Shown: positions 1-6,880, numbered from the stretch's first letter. The stretch is DNA of 9,630 bases from Sulfurimonas sp. (GCF_023229025.1 NZ_JALOAA010000055.1:1-9630), one strand, 5' to 3'. Notes: generated from the letters alone by a model not told the origin. Program-made: numbers and translations.

Positions 1-700
1 TAGCATCCGGGTATAAAAGTTTTATCTTTGACGCAATAGTAGCAATTTCATCAGGATTTGCAACTTTAGCAACTATATCAGTCGCTTTTGCTTTATCTAT
101 GTCAAAAATCTCTCTTACGCTCTCTTTGCTCATAACTATCACATCATTTGACTCAAGCTCTGTATCACCTTTAAAAACACCGCCAATATCTAACCTCTTT
201 AGAGTTCCGTTTGGTTTTATGAAATTGAAGTACTCTTTATAGTAACTCTTGTGCATAACTCTTTTTACGCCCTCGCCCACTATCATGGAGGATTTGCTAA
301 AATCAAGAAGCTCTGCAACGCGGCTTAATGACTCTTTATAGTGCAATTCATATTCATCAATCCCAACAAGAGCAAAGTTTACTCCTGCATTTTCAAAGTA
401 GTAATATCCCCAGACCCTCGGTACTGCACTCTCTACACCCGTTATTTGTAAAATTTCATCTACGACATTTATATCTGTCTCTATGAGTCGTCCAGCTTTA
501 ATCTTTTGAATAGTTATCTCAGGAAGTGAATCTACGGTAGAATTAAGCTCATGCTTAATGGAGTTTGTTATAAAAAAGAGCGAACTTAGCAAAAAAACTA
601 AAATGCTAAAGATAAAGAAGATAAAAATAGTTTTATACTTCTGGCGAAGCAGAGAGTTTATAGCATACTCGATTATATAGAGATTTAATCTACTTCTCAT
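1..700 (-). CDS. ABC transporter permease, FtsX/MacB type (partial, C-terminus outside window)
   Basis: The reading frame is open from an ATG at 700 to the left edge, giving about 233 residues with no stop. It starts MRSRLNLYIIEYAINSLL, followed by a hydrophobic helix at about residues 24-45. A long, mostly hydrophilic region follows, with the look of the periplasmic MacB-PCD domain found between the first and second helices of FtsX-like permeases; segments such as VVDEILQITGVESAVPRVWG and SMIVGEGVKR fit that family. The remaining helices would lie beyond the edge. The start overlaps the end of the small membrane protein upstream by 11 bases, so the two are probably translationally coupled, with a purine-rich AAGAGAG ahead of the ATG. 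Co-transcription with a NosL-like protein suggests a transporter or mechanotransmission complex linked to copper handling. The family call is fairly safe; the substrate is inference. Confidence 0.8.
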   Translation of the reverse strand, partial: MRSRLNLYIIEYAINSLLRQKYKTIFIFFIFSILVFLLSSLFFITNSIKHELNSTVDSLPEITIQKIKAGRLIETDINVVDEILQITGVESAVPRVWGYYYFENAGVNFALVGIDEYELHYKESLSRVAELLDFSKSSMIVGEGVKRVMHKSYYKEYFNFIKPNGTLKRLDIGGVFKGDTELESNDVIVMSKESVREIFDIDKAKATDIVAKVANPDEIATIASKIKLLYPDA

Positions 701-1001
701 TTTCTCTCTTATTTTTTACTATATCTGGGCTACTAAAGACATATGTTGAGGCAAAATACTCTCTTAGAGCTCCATCATCTTTATATATAGAGAAAAAATC
801 ACTCAAACTTCTATGCCTGATATATGAAGCCTCTGTCGATATTGACAAATCCGGGAGCTGTACAATTTTTACAAATTCGTTTTTGTTATTTTGCTTAACT
901 AAATCAGCACTCTTTGTCAGATAAAGGTAACTAACTTCTACAATAAAGAGAGTAACTATACCAAATAGAGAGTAGAAAAACAGCTCACTTTTTCTATTCA
1001 T
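690..1001 (-). CDS. Small single-helix membrane protein of unknown function
   Basis: This 103-residue protein has a short basic N-terminus (MNRKSE), one hydrophobic segment at about residues 8-28, and a hydrophilic tail of roughly 75 residues with no cysteine. The expected topology is cytoplasmic N-terminus and periplasmic tail. No known domain was recognised. Its ATG overlaps the stop of the NosL-like gene by 8 bases, and its own stop overlaps the permease start, so it lies inside a tightly coupled three-gene unit. Those overlaps, more than its sequence, support its being a real gene. It may be an accessory subunit of the adjoining ABC permease or a membrane partner for the NosL-like protein, but that is inference from position only. 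Confidence 0.75.
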   Translation of the reverse strand: MNRKSELFFYSLFGIVTLFIVEVSYLYLTKSADLVKQNNKNEFVKIVQLPDLSISTEASYIRHRSLSDFFSIYKDDGALREYFASTYVFSSPDIVKNKRENEK

Positions 1002-2079
1002 CTAGTTTCTCTATCTCCGATTTTGTTATCTCATCAAACTTTAGTATTTTCTTACCCTTGTGGTCCATGTAAAAAGTTTTTGCTTCACTCTCTTTTAAAA
1101 ACGGTATAAGTTCGTCTCCCATAGGTCCATACACATCGCTACCCACTACAAAATAAGCCTTCTTAGCATCAATGGCTTTTTGTGAATAGTAATCACTCAC
1201 CAGCATCTTTGAGACCCCATCTTTATGCAAAAAGTAGTACTTCATCATATCTTTTACGCCATCAAAAGAGTAGTGAGTCTCTTTGTAAAATATCTGCGCT
1301 GCCCATTTTGGATACTTATAGACAAACATCCCGCAAATTGGACACTTCTCATCTTTGGCAACTACTATTATTTCACCTTTGTGTTTACTATCTTCAAATC
1401 TTTTTACTTCCCATAGGTATAGACTAAGCGCTTGAAGTTCTACCTCCCTTAACTCCCCGCAAAAGCTTTCATCTCTTAGAGCCGCTTTTAGTTCATTTAT
1501 CTCAAAGTAATTGTTTATATCTATCTCTTTTTTACAATTTTTTTCAAATATCTTTTTACCCATAGGGTAAACTTGCTTATCTTTTTTGTTCTGCACCATT
1601 GCTACATCAGAGTCAAGCGACTCATTTGCTATCTTTAGCGCACTCTCAAACGACACTATATCTCCTCCGTTTTGCATACTAAAATCTTCTGCTGCTTCCT
1701 TAGACTCAAAAGCAAGCTTGCTTACCTTTGTCATCGTACCTCTGACATCAGAGCCGACAACATAGTGAGCGCTTTTTGCGTCTATTAGTTTATTAGTTGG
1801 GAAATCAACAACTTTGACATCCTTGAGGTCTATTTTATACTCCTGCATATCTACAGCTAAACATCTAATGGAGCAGTATTGTCTATCTACATGATTGTGA
1901 ATTTTTGAAGCGTGAGAAGTTTTGTAGTGTGCCTCAATACTCATGCCACATACCGGACACCACTCTTTTTGTGAACCGCTCTGAAGCAACTGAGGTTTTA
2001 AGGTCTCCTGCTTTTCAAAGGTAGCCGCATTAACGGTGGATAGAAGTAGAGAGAGCATAAGAAGCAGTTTTAAAAACAT
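994..2079 (-). CDS. Two-domain NosL-like copper protein with a heme-less cytochrome-c-like linker
   Basis: The 361-residue protein starts with a signal peptide (about residues 1-18, ending STVNA). It carries two copies of a NosL-type unit. The first has CPVCGM at 41-46 and VVGSDVRGTM at 107-116; the second has CPICGM at 246-251 and VVGSDVYGPM at 311-320. NosL proteins bind Cu(I) and help mature the copper sites of N2O reductase. Domain 1 also has YCSIRC (68-73), a TRASH-like cysteine pair absent from domain 2, which reads HYSFDGV there. Between the units, residues about 170-227 (from YPMGKKIFEKNC to LQALSLYLWEVKR) resemble a class I cytochrome c fold, but the CxxCH heme motif is missing. The mature N-terminus has no lipobox, unlike many NosL lipoproteins. 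AAGGA lies 6 bases before the ATG. Copper delivery to a respiratory enzyme, not necessarily NosZ, is inferred. Confidence 0.85.
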   Translation of the reverse strand: MFLKLLLMLSLLLSTVNAATFEKQETLKPQLLQSGSQKEWCPVCGMSIEAHYKTSHASKIHNHVDRQYCSIRCLAVDMQEYKIDLKDVKVVDFPTNKLIDAKSAHYVVGSDVRGTMTKVSKLAFESKEAAEDFSMQNGGDIVSFESALKIANESLDSDVAMVQNKKDKQVYPMGKKIFEKNCKKEIDINNYFEINELKAALRDESFCGELREVELQALSLYLWEVKRFEDSKHKGEIIVVAKDEKCPICGMFVYKYPKWAAQIFYKETHYSFDGVKDMMKYYFLHKDGVSKMLVSDYYSQKAIDAKKAYFVVGSDVYGPMGDELIPFLKESEAKTFYMDHKGKKILKFDEITKSEIEKLDE

Positions 2080-2188
2080 ATCAATTCCTTAGGTAATAAT
2101 TTTTCCTATTTTATCCTAAAGTGAATGATTAATTTATAAAAGAGCTATTTTAGTGATTTTTTTAACAATGGAGGTTATTCTAGTCTAT

Positions 2189-2226
2189 AGAAGCGCGAAT
2201 CGTATCCCCCGATATGAAACGCTCCT
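2189..2226 (-). other. Possible leader hairpin in the 5' UTR of the nosL-like operon
   Basis: Read on the minus strand, AGGAGCG (2226-2220) can pair with CGCTTCT (2195-2189), giving seven pairs including one G-U. Inside it, ATCG (2213-2210) can pair with CGAT (2202-2199), or TATC with GATA around a GGGG loop. On the plus strand the wobble becomes an A-C mismatch, so the fold favours the minus-strand RNA. It matches no riboswitch I know. The element could be regulatory, an RNA stability feature, or chance. Confidence 0.3.
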
Positions 2227-2371
2227 AAAAGAGTATAAGTTGTTTCTAATTTTCATAAAAAGAACTTCTATTAGCAGCCCAAAAGACTACCAAATAATGT
2301 CAACCCGTTAACTATAAATTTTATTAATACACTTTTCGTGTTAACTTCCCCCAAAAGTAGTATTAGTCAAA

Positions 2372-2413
2372 ATGATAATACATTTGTCGCTCAACAATCT
2401 TGATTAAAATCAA
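2372..2413 (-). promoter_or_regulatory. CRP/FNR-type class II promoter for the nosL-like operon
   Basis: TTGATTAAAATCAA at 2400-2413 is a perfect TTGAT-N4-ATCAA half-site pair, the FNR consensus. On the minus strand, 22 bases separate it from TATCAT (2377-2372), a 5/6 match to the -10 hexamer. That places the box centre at -41.5 for a start near 2365, the classic class II activator position. The next minus-strand gene starts at 2079, implying a leader of about 286 bases. A TATAAT on the other strand (2431-2436) sits 17 bases from the box, does not fit this geometry, and would drive antisense RNA only. Campylobacterota use CRP/FNR-family regulators of nitrogen-oxide and low-oxygen respiration; which one acts here is unknown. 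Confidence 0.6.
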
Positions 2414-2479
2414 GTTGTAAAAGAAAAAATTATAATAGTGCTTGAATGAAACAGAGAAAAGAGTATTTTATTTAGCGTT

Positions 2480-2959
2480 TTATGAGAGTCTAAGAAGCAT
2501 CAATCTTCTAATAAAAAGTATAAGTAGAGCCGTTGCTAAAATTTTAAAATCCAACTCACTTGCCAGATGAATATTTTTAAAAGTATCACTCTGTGTCGCC
2601 TCTACGCCTAGTATCTGCATTGATAATATTTTTGGCGAATATACTGCACTAAACATAAGTGCTGAGAATACAACCGTAACAGAGCTTCCAAAGATTATTG
2701 CATCTCTTTGCCCATTTTTATACATCAAGAGCTCATATATAGCAACAAAAAAAGCTAAAAAGTAGAGCCAGTAGCTAAAACGGCGAAAAATTTCACCCAT
2801 AATTATTCCGGCATTGTAGTTATCTAGCAGTATGGAGTATAAAATCTTATCTGTGTTAAAAACAATTGGAGCCACTATAGTTCCTAAGACCAAAACTGCT
2901 CCAAATGAAGCAGCTAAAAGAGTAAAGTACGTAAAATCAATATAGATATTTCTTTTCAA
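2480..2959 (-). CDS. DUF4149 family integral membrane protein
   Basis: The 159-residue protein has four hydrophobic segments, at about residues 10-33, 58-78, 86-108 and 136-152. Its pattern fits the DUF4149/TMEM205-like family: an early helix with GAVLVLGTIVAPIVF, then GIIMGEIFRRFSYW, and a later amphipathic stretch before the last helix. The family has no firmly established biochemical role. The start is a TTG at 2959, only 3 bases after the prmC stop, with AAGG about 9 bases upstream inside the end of prmC. No in-frame ATG offers a sensible alternative before residue 54. The tight spacing makes it the last gene of the M48 protease-prmC operon. No intrinsic terminator is obvious after it. 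Confidence 0.8.
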   Translation of the reverse strand: MKRNIYIDFTYFTLLAASFGAVLVLGTIVAPIVFNTDKILYSILLDNYNAGIIMGEIFRRFSYWLYFLAFFVAIYELLMYKNGQRDAIIFGSSVTVVFSALMFSAVYSPKILSMQILGVEATQSDTFKNIHLASELDFKILATALLILFIRRLMLLRLS

Positions 2960-2962
2960 AAA

Positions 2963-3793
2963 TTATAGCCTTAGTGTAAAACCTCTCTCAAAACTACTAT
3001 AGTCTTTATAAAACTCAAGCTTTGAAAAGGTTTTATCCTTTAAATAAGTTAGTATTTTATCTTTTTGGTCATAACCCATCTCACACGAAAATGAGTTAAT
3101 ATTTCTTCTTAAGGCTTCATCAAGAAGTTTTTTTATCATCTCATCCCCTACAGCTCCGCCAAAAAGAGCATTTTGAGGCTCATAAGAGAGATTTGATTCA
3201 AGCTGTGCATCATCTGCAATGTATGGAGGATTTGAGACTAAATAGTCTATCGGCTCATCTATCGGCTCTAAAAGTGAACCGAGCCTAAGCTCGATTCTAT
3301 CCTCTACTTTAAACTTTTGTATATTTTTCTTTGCAATCTCTAATGCCGCTTCTGAAATATCAACAGCTATAATCTTTGCGTTTGGCAGAAATTTTGCAAG
3401 CATTATCGAGATAATGCCGCTTCCAACACCTACCTCGGCAACTGTCATAGAGCTACTTTTATCATCTATCCTCTTAAGCACTTCGTCTATAAGAAGTTCA
3501 GTTTCAGGACGTGGAATAAGCGCACCTTTGGATATGAAAAACTCTTGGCTGTAAAAACTAACTTTGCCGGTAATATACTCCAACGGCTCATTTTTAGCTC
3601 TTCTTTGTACTAACTCAAGGAGTTTGTCAACATCTTTTACAAGCTCTTGCTGGTTTGTCAAAATCCAAAGCTCATCTACACCCAAATGGTGCATCAAAAG
3701 AAGCTGAGCCTCCCTTGGGGCTCTTGGTATATGTGGATTTAGCGTTGAGGCAATGTGTTTTAAGATATCTCTTACTATATATCTGCTTGACAT
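2963..3793 (-). CDS. prmC: Peptide chain release factor N5-glutamine methyltransferase PrmC (HemK)
   Basis: PrmC uses S-adenosylmethionine to methylate the glutamine of the GGQ motif of release factors RF1 and RF2 in the cytoplasm, which increases termination efficiency. The 276-residue length is normal. Visible hallmarks are a helical N-terminal domain (about 1-85), IPRPETELLID (93-103), the SAM-binding loop EVGVGSG (120-126), DIS with an acidic residue at 145 ending the next strand, and the catalytic NPPY motif at 188-191 (SNPPYIADDA). The following EPQNALFGG (205-213) is also typical. The ATG at 3793 overlaps the end of the M48 protease gene by 19 bases, with GGGAG four bases upstream. The call is secure; the family member PrmB is ruled out by the overall layout and the EPxxALFGG segment. 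Confidence 0.93.
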   Translation of the reverse strand: MSSRYIVRDILKHIASTLNPHIPRAPREAQLLLMHHLGVDELWILTNQQELVKDVDKLLELVQRRAKNEPLEYITGKVSFYSQEFFISKGALIPRPETELLIDEVLKRIDDKSSSMTVAEVGVGSGIISIMLAKFLPNAKIIAVDISEAALEIAKKNIQKFKVEDRIELRLGSLLEPIDEPIDYLVSNPPYIADDAQLESNLSYEPQNALFGGAVGDEMIKKLLDEALRRNINSFSCEMGYDQKDKILTYLKDKTFSKLEFYKDYSSFERGFTLRL

Positions 3794-5046
3794 GCAGCTC
3801 CCATGGCGCTGTTGTCAATATCTTCAACATCAACTCCAAGCTCTTTTAATCTCTCTAAAACAGGCGGGTGCGTATAGTGAAAAAAGATATATAACGGGTG
3901 TGAGAGTGGAAAACTTCTATTTTCAGTTACAAGCTTTTTTAGAGCATTTGCAAGCTCTATCTCTCCGCCTACTCCTCCAAGCTCACTTCCCGTCTTATCT
4001 GCCGCGTACTCATTATATCTGCTTACAATCCCCATAATAGGCATCATTAAAAACCCCAATACCGGCATGAAAAGAAGTAGCAAAATAATTATTGAGTAGG
4101 GAGAATTTGAGATTCCAAGCTCCATGTAGAGTGAATCCGGCAGGTTTCCAAAAACTCCAAACATACCAAAGAGCATGACCCCAACAAGAGCGATATTTTT
4201 ATATATATCTCCATGAGCAAAATGTCCAAGCTCATGCCCTAAAACAGCCAAAAGCTCTCTTGTTGAAAGTTTCTCGATAAGCGTATCAAAGAGTACGACT
4301 CTTTTTGATTTGCCGATTCCGCCAAAATATGCGTTTAGCCTTGAGTCTCTCTTACTTGCATCACTTACAAAAACACCGGCACTGACAAACCCTGTTCTAT
4401 CCATTAAATCCTTTATCTGTGCATCAAGCTCCTCATTTTTAAGAGGGGTCAGCTTATCAAAGAACAAGGCTCTAAATGTAGGATAGAGCATATTGATGAG
4501 AACAACAACTGCAAAAATAAATAGAAAACTCCACAGCCACCAGAGAGTAAAACTAGATATTATCACATAAATGCCCCAGACAACCAAAGAACCAAAGATG
4601 ATGGTAGTTATAAAAGAGATAAGGGTATCTTTTATCCATTGCGCCATAGTTGATTTGTTAAAGCCGAATTTCTCATCCAAAACGAACTTTTCATAGTATG
4701 AAAACGGCAGAGATATAACTGAGTTTATAACCAAAAAGCCCAAAACGATTGCAATATTTAAAAAGGCTTCATTTTGCCCACCTTGAGCAAGAAAAGAGCT
4801 GTTTTGTTCTAAAAATTTAATTCCAAAACCTATCCAGAAGATAAAAACAATATAATCTACAAACATACTAGCTATGTTCATTCTCTCTTTGGCAATGCTG
4901 TAGTTTGCAGCTTTTATAAAATCATTCTCTGTTAGTAAAACTGCTTTGCCTCTCTTTGCCATATTTACATAACCTATCTGCATAACGCTTGTATATATAG
5001 AGACAAGAACAAAAAGTGTATAGATTCCTACTATTGTCATTAACAT
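3775..5046 (-). CDS. M48 family zinc metalloprotease, Ste24 (CAAX prenyl protease 1) type
   Basis: This 423-residue inner-membrane protease has an N-terminal membrane domain of the Peptidase_M48_N kind. Helices lie at about residues 4-22, 58-78, 95-115, 142-164 and 168-188, with the family-typical sequence SYYEKFVLDEKFGFNKST (117-134). The catalytic site HELGH (271-275) gives two zinc ligands and the general base E272. The third ligand is E346 in NEYAAD, and HPP at 393-395 is also typical of Ste24. Two further helices (about 283-300 and 318-340) flank the active site. In bacteria such enzymes are thought to act in membrane protein quality control; no prenylated substrate is expected. The first ATG (5046) has AAGG at good spacing; a second ATG six bases on is less well placed. 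It leads the operon with prmC. Confidence 0.92.
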   Translation of the reverse strand: MLMTIVGIYTLFVLVSIYTSVMQIGYVNMAKRGKAVLLTENDFIKAANYSIAKERMNIASMFVDYIVFIFWIGFGIKFLEQNSSFLAQGGQNEAFLNIAIVLGFLVINSVISLPFSYYEKFVLDEKFGFNKSTMAQWIKDTLISFITTIIFGSLVVWGIYVIISSFTLWWLWSFLFIFAVVVLINMLYPTFRALFFDKLTPLKNEELDAQIKDLMDRTGFVSAGVFVSDASKRDSRLNAYFGGIGKSKRVVLFDTLIEKLSTRELLAVLGHELGHFAHGDIYKNIALVGVMLFGMFGVFGNLPDSLYMELGISNSPYSIIILLLLFMPVLGFLMMPIMGIVSRYNEYAADKTGSELGGVGGEIELANALKKLVTENRSFPLSHPLYIFFHYTHPPVLERLKELGVDVEDIDNSAMGAACQADI

Positions 5047-5068
5047 GTAACTACCTTAATTTTTTGAA

Positions 5069-5077
5069 ATTTTAACA
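5069..5077 (-). promoter_or_regulatory. Extended -10 promoter for the M48-prmC-DUF4149 operon
   Basis: On the minus strand TGTTAAAAT (5077-5069) is an extended -10 element, TGn followed by TAAAAT. It would start transcription near 5062, about 16 bases before the protease ATG, with the AAGG binding site in between. No -35 is evident, which is common in this group of bacteria. Confidence 0.4.
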
Positions 5078-5111
5078 TTAATGCTCCTGCATAAAGCTTT
5101 AATAGATTTTT

Positions 5112-5120
5112 TGATACAAT
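5112..5120 (+). promoter_or_regulatory. Extended -10 promoter for the DUF502-patatin operon
   Basis: TGATACAAT at 5112-5120, preceded by a run of T, is an extended -10 element of the type common in Campylobacterota. The start would be near 5127, about 22 bases before the ATG at 5149, with AGAGGA as ribosome binding site. It is divergent from the minus-strand promoter 35 bases away. Confidence 0.5.
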
Positions 5121-5148
5121 CTTTTAGATCTTAATCAAAGAGGAATTT

Positions 5149-5757
5149 ATGAAAACTTTTATAAACGGCCTTAGCCTTATACTTCCTACAGCACTTGTTT
5201 TATACCTACTTGTTTGGGTTTTAAAAACAACGGAGAATTTCTTTGGTGAGCTGATTTTGTTTATTATCCCTAAAGAGTACTATATAACCGGTTTGGGGTT
5301 TATAGCGGGGATTATCATAGTATTTTCCGTCGGTCTGCTTTTAAAACTTTGGATTATACAAAAATTAAGAGATTTTTTTGAAGCACTTATTGACAAAATG
5401 CCTCTTATCAACACTCTTTACGGTGCGGTAAAAGATTTTTTCAATTTTTTCTCAAACTTAAAAAACAGAGAGGACAATGTGGTTGTTCTTGTCTCTCTTC
5501 CTGCACTTGAATCAAAAATAATCGGTTTTATTACTGCAAAAGATTTGCAAAGGTTTGATTTTCTAGATATGCAAGAGCCTGTTGTTGTCTATTTTCAGAT
5601 GAGCTATCAAGTAGGCGGGTACTCGCTTTTTATCCCTAAGAAAAACATAACTCCAATTGATATGAAAACAGAAGAGGCTTTGGGTTTTATAATGACTGCG
5701 GGAATTTCAAGCAGCAAAAAAAATGATAAAAAAGAGGTGGCAGATGAGCAAGCTTAA
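5149..5757 (+). CDS. DUF502 family membrane protein
   Basis: The 202-residue protein has two strong hydrophobic segments (about residues 4-25 and 45-70), then a soluble region. The hallmark of DUF502 is visible: after the second helix comes a charged amphipathic stretch and IDKMPLINTLYGAVKDFFNFF (about 82-102), then a beta-rich part with VVLVSLPALESKIIGFITA and YQVGGYSLFIPKKNITPIDM. The tail is lysine- and acid-rich. Plant LCV/COV proteins share this domain, but the bacterial function is not established. AGAGGA precedes the ATG by six bases, and a divergent promoter lies upstream. The end overlaps the start of the patatin-like gene by 14 bases, so the two are co-translated. A role with membrane lipids could be guessed from that neighbour but is not shown. 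Confidence 0.85.
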   Translation: MKTFINGLSLILPTALVLYLLVWVLKTTENFFGELILFIIPKEYYITGLGFIAGIIIVFSVGLLLKLWIIQKLRDFFEALIDKMPLINTLYGAVKDFFNFFSNLKNREDNVVVLVSLPALESKIIGFITAKDLQRFDFLDMQEPVVVYFQMSYQVGGYSLFIPKKNITPIDMKTEEALGFIMTAGISSSKKNDKKEVADEQA

Positions 5758-6502
5758 AGATAAAAAAGTGGGTTTGGCTCTAGGCGGCGGAGCGGTTTTA
5801 GGTGCCGTTCATGTCGGGGTGCTAAAAGCGCTTGAAGAGAAAAACATCAAGGTTGAAGCCATCTGCGGCACAAGTGCGGGTGCTATTGTCGCGGCTCTTT
5901 ATGCTTTTGGAAAAACACCACAGGAGATAGAGAAGATAGTCGTTGAATTTGAGTGGAAAAAGCTAACCTCTCTTACACTCTCAAAATATGGAGTACTCTC
6001 TAATGGAGTAGGCGATATTATAAAAAACAACATAGGTGACAAAAAATTTAATGAGTCAAATATCCCCCTTGGAATGATGGCAACGGATATAACCACCGGA
6101 GAGAAGGTTATTTTAGAGGAGGGAAGTGTCTCTGATGCCGTAACTGCTAGCAGTTGTATACCGGGAATTTTTGTCCCTGTTGAGATTGGAGATAGATTTT
6201 TAGTTGATGGCGGAATTGTTGAAAATGTCCCGTTAAGTTGTCTAAAAAATAAAAATGTTGATTTTTTAATCGGTGTGGACCTCGTTCCCGAACGCTCTTA
6301 TAAGAAGCCGGAGAATGTTATAGAAGTTTTATATAACAGTTTTAATTTTTTAGTCAAAATAAACAAAGAGTCTCAAACAAAAGAGGCGGACCTTACTATA
6401 AAGCCTGACCTCTCTGATTATAATGCCATTGATATGTCACAAATAAAAGATTTGATTAAACTTGGATACCAAGAGACAAAAAAAATAATAAAAAGCTTAT
6501 AA
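5744..6502 (+). CDS. Patatin-like phospholipase / acyl hydrolase (RssA/YlbK-like)
   Basis: This is a serine acyl hydrolase with a Ser-Asp dyad. With the chosen start it has 252 residues: the oxyanion-hole loop GGGAVLG (14-20), the nucleophile elbow GTSAG (42-46, Ser44) and the catalytic aspartate in DGG (155-157, Asp155). Its compact size and lack of extra domains fit the RssA/YlbK-type bacterial patatins. It has no signal peptide and is probably cytoplasmic or membrane-peripheral, hydrolysing phospholipid or other acyl esters; the substrate is not visible. The ATG at 5744 has GAGG seven bases upstream. An earlier in-frame ATG at 5723 would add MIKKRWQ but lacks a comparable site and lies deeper in the DUF502 gene, so 5744 is preferred. 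It overlaps that gene by 14 bases. Confidence 0.9.
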   Translation: MSKLKDKKVGLALGGGAVLGAVHVGVLKALEEKNIKVEAICGTSAGAIVAALYAFGKTPQEIEKIVVEFEWKKLTSLTLSKYGVLSNGVGDIIKNNIGDKKFNESNIPLGMMATDITTGEKVILEEGSVSDAVTASSCIPGIFVPVEIGDRFLVDGGIVENVPLSCLKNKNVDFLIGVDLVPERSYKKPENVIEVLYNSFNFLVKINKESQTKEADLTIKPDLSDYNAIDMSQIKDLIKLGYQETKKIIKSL

Positions 6503-6516
6503 ATAAACTGCTTATA

Positions 6517-6525
6517 TGCTACAAT
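6517..6525 (+). promoter_or_regulatory. Extended -10 promoter for the EF-hand gene
   Basis: TGCTACAAT at 6517-6525 is a good extended -10 element. The start would be near 6532 and the ribosome binding site AAGGAG is at 6542-6547, so the small EF-hand gene probably has its own promoter just after the patatin stop. Confidence 0.5.
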
Positions 6526-6555
6526 TTAGGTAAGACCAAATAAGGAGTGTCTATC

Positions 6556-6873
6556 ATGAAAAGCTTAATTGGATTTATAAAATTATCAGTTGTTGCAGTG
6601 AGTCTGCTTTTAGTTGTTCCTGTTGTTGCATCAGCGCAAAACATTGGACGGGATATACCCACTTTTGAGAGCTTTGACTTAAACGGTGATGGTATGATTA
6701 CAAGTAGCGAAATGAAAGAAGCCAGAGAGATAAGAATGAAAAAGCGTCAAGAAGAGGGCAGAATACAAAGAAATGCCAAAAACCACTATGAGTTTTCAAG
6801 AATTGACGCAAACGAAGATGGCGTAATCAGTAGAAAAGAGTTTGAAGATCATCAAACTAGAATAAAAAGATAA
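6556..6873 (+). CDS. Small secreted EF-hand protein
   Basis: The 105-residue protein has a signal peptide (about residues 1-27, hydrophobic core then VVASA before Gln28). The mature chain of under 80 residues holds two canonical calcium-binding loops: DLNGDGMITSSE (41-52) and DANEDGVISRKE (84-95). Both have Asp1, Asn3, Asp5, Gly6, Ile8 and Glu12. The stretch between them is a strongly charged helix rich in Lys, Arg and Glu. It should be a periplasmic or exported Ca2+-binding protein; its partner is unknown. The ATG at 6556 is chosen because AAGGAG at 6542-6547 is eight bases upstream. A GTG at 6547 would overlap that site and is rejected. It is likely a single-gene unit, followed by a hairpin. 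Confidence 0.85.
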   Translation: MKSLIGFIKLSVVAVSLLLVVPVVASAQNIGRDIPTFESFDLNGDGMITSSEMKEAREIRMKKRQEEGRIQRNAKNHYEFSRIDANEDGVISRKEFEDHQTRIKR

Positions 6874-6880
6874 AACAGTC

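Larger units (their letters stand above)
2080..2479. other. 400-base intergenic region upstream of the nosL-like operon
   Basis: No convincing protein gene lies here. It holds a CRP/FNR-type box and a spaced -10 for minus-strand transcription (2372-2413), a possible hairpin at 2189-2226, two copies of the palindrome GTTAAC (2307-2312 and 2340-2345), and two very short open frames. One is on the plus strand (2168-2311, 47 codons) and one on the minus strand (2256-2185, 23 codons); both lack a good ribosome binding site. The part nearest the DUF4149 gene (about 2415-2479) is AT-rich with no hairpin, so no clear terminator for the upstream minus-strand operon is visible. Confidence 0.6.

Noticed and set aside
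1182..1427. Open frames on the plus strand opposite the NosL-like gene
   Set aside because: They are shadows of a gene with clear domains on the minus strand and have no coding signals of their own.
2185..2256. Minus-strand 23-codon frame in the leader of the nosL-like operon
   Set aside because: It lacks a convincing ribosome binding site and is too short to support without conservation data; mentioned only as part of the leader.
2168..2311. Plus-strand open frame of 47 codons starting MEVILVYRSANRIPRYE
   Set aside because: It has no ribosome binding site or promoter, lies antisense to the proposed leader, and matches no family I know in bacteria. Resemblance to a eukaryotic RhoGEF phrase is almost certainly chance.
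2307..2345. Two GTTAAC palindromes, considered as an NssR-type TTAAC-N4-GTTAA site or an integron attC site
   Set aside because: The half-sites are not at N4 spacing and the flanks lack the attC layout; AT-rich chance is enough.
2431..2436. TATAAT on the plus strand beside the FNR-type box
   Set aside because: The spacing to the box is 17 bases, not 22, and no plus-strand gene follows; transcription would be antisense to the DUF4149 gene.
3655..4037. Plus-strand open frames opposite prmC and the M48 protease
   Set aside because: Both strands cannot plausibly code here; PrmC and M48 motifs make the minus strand certain.
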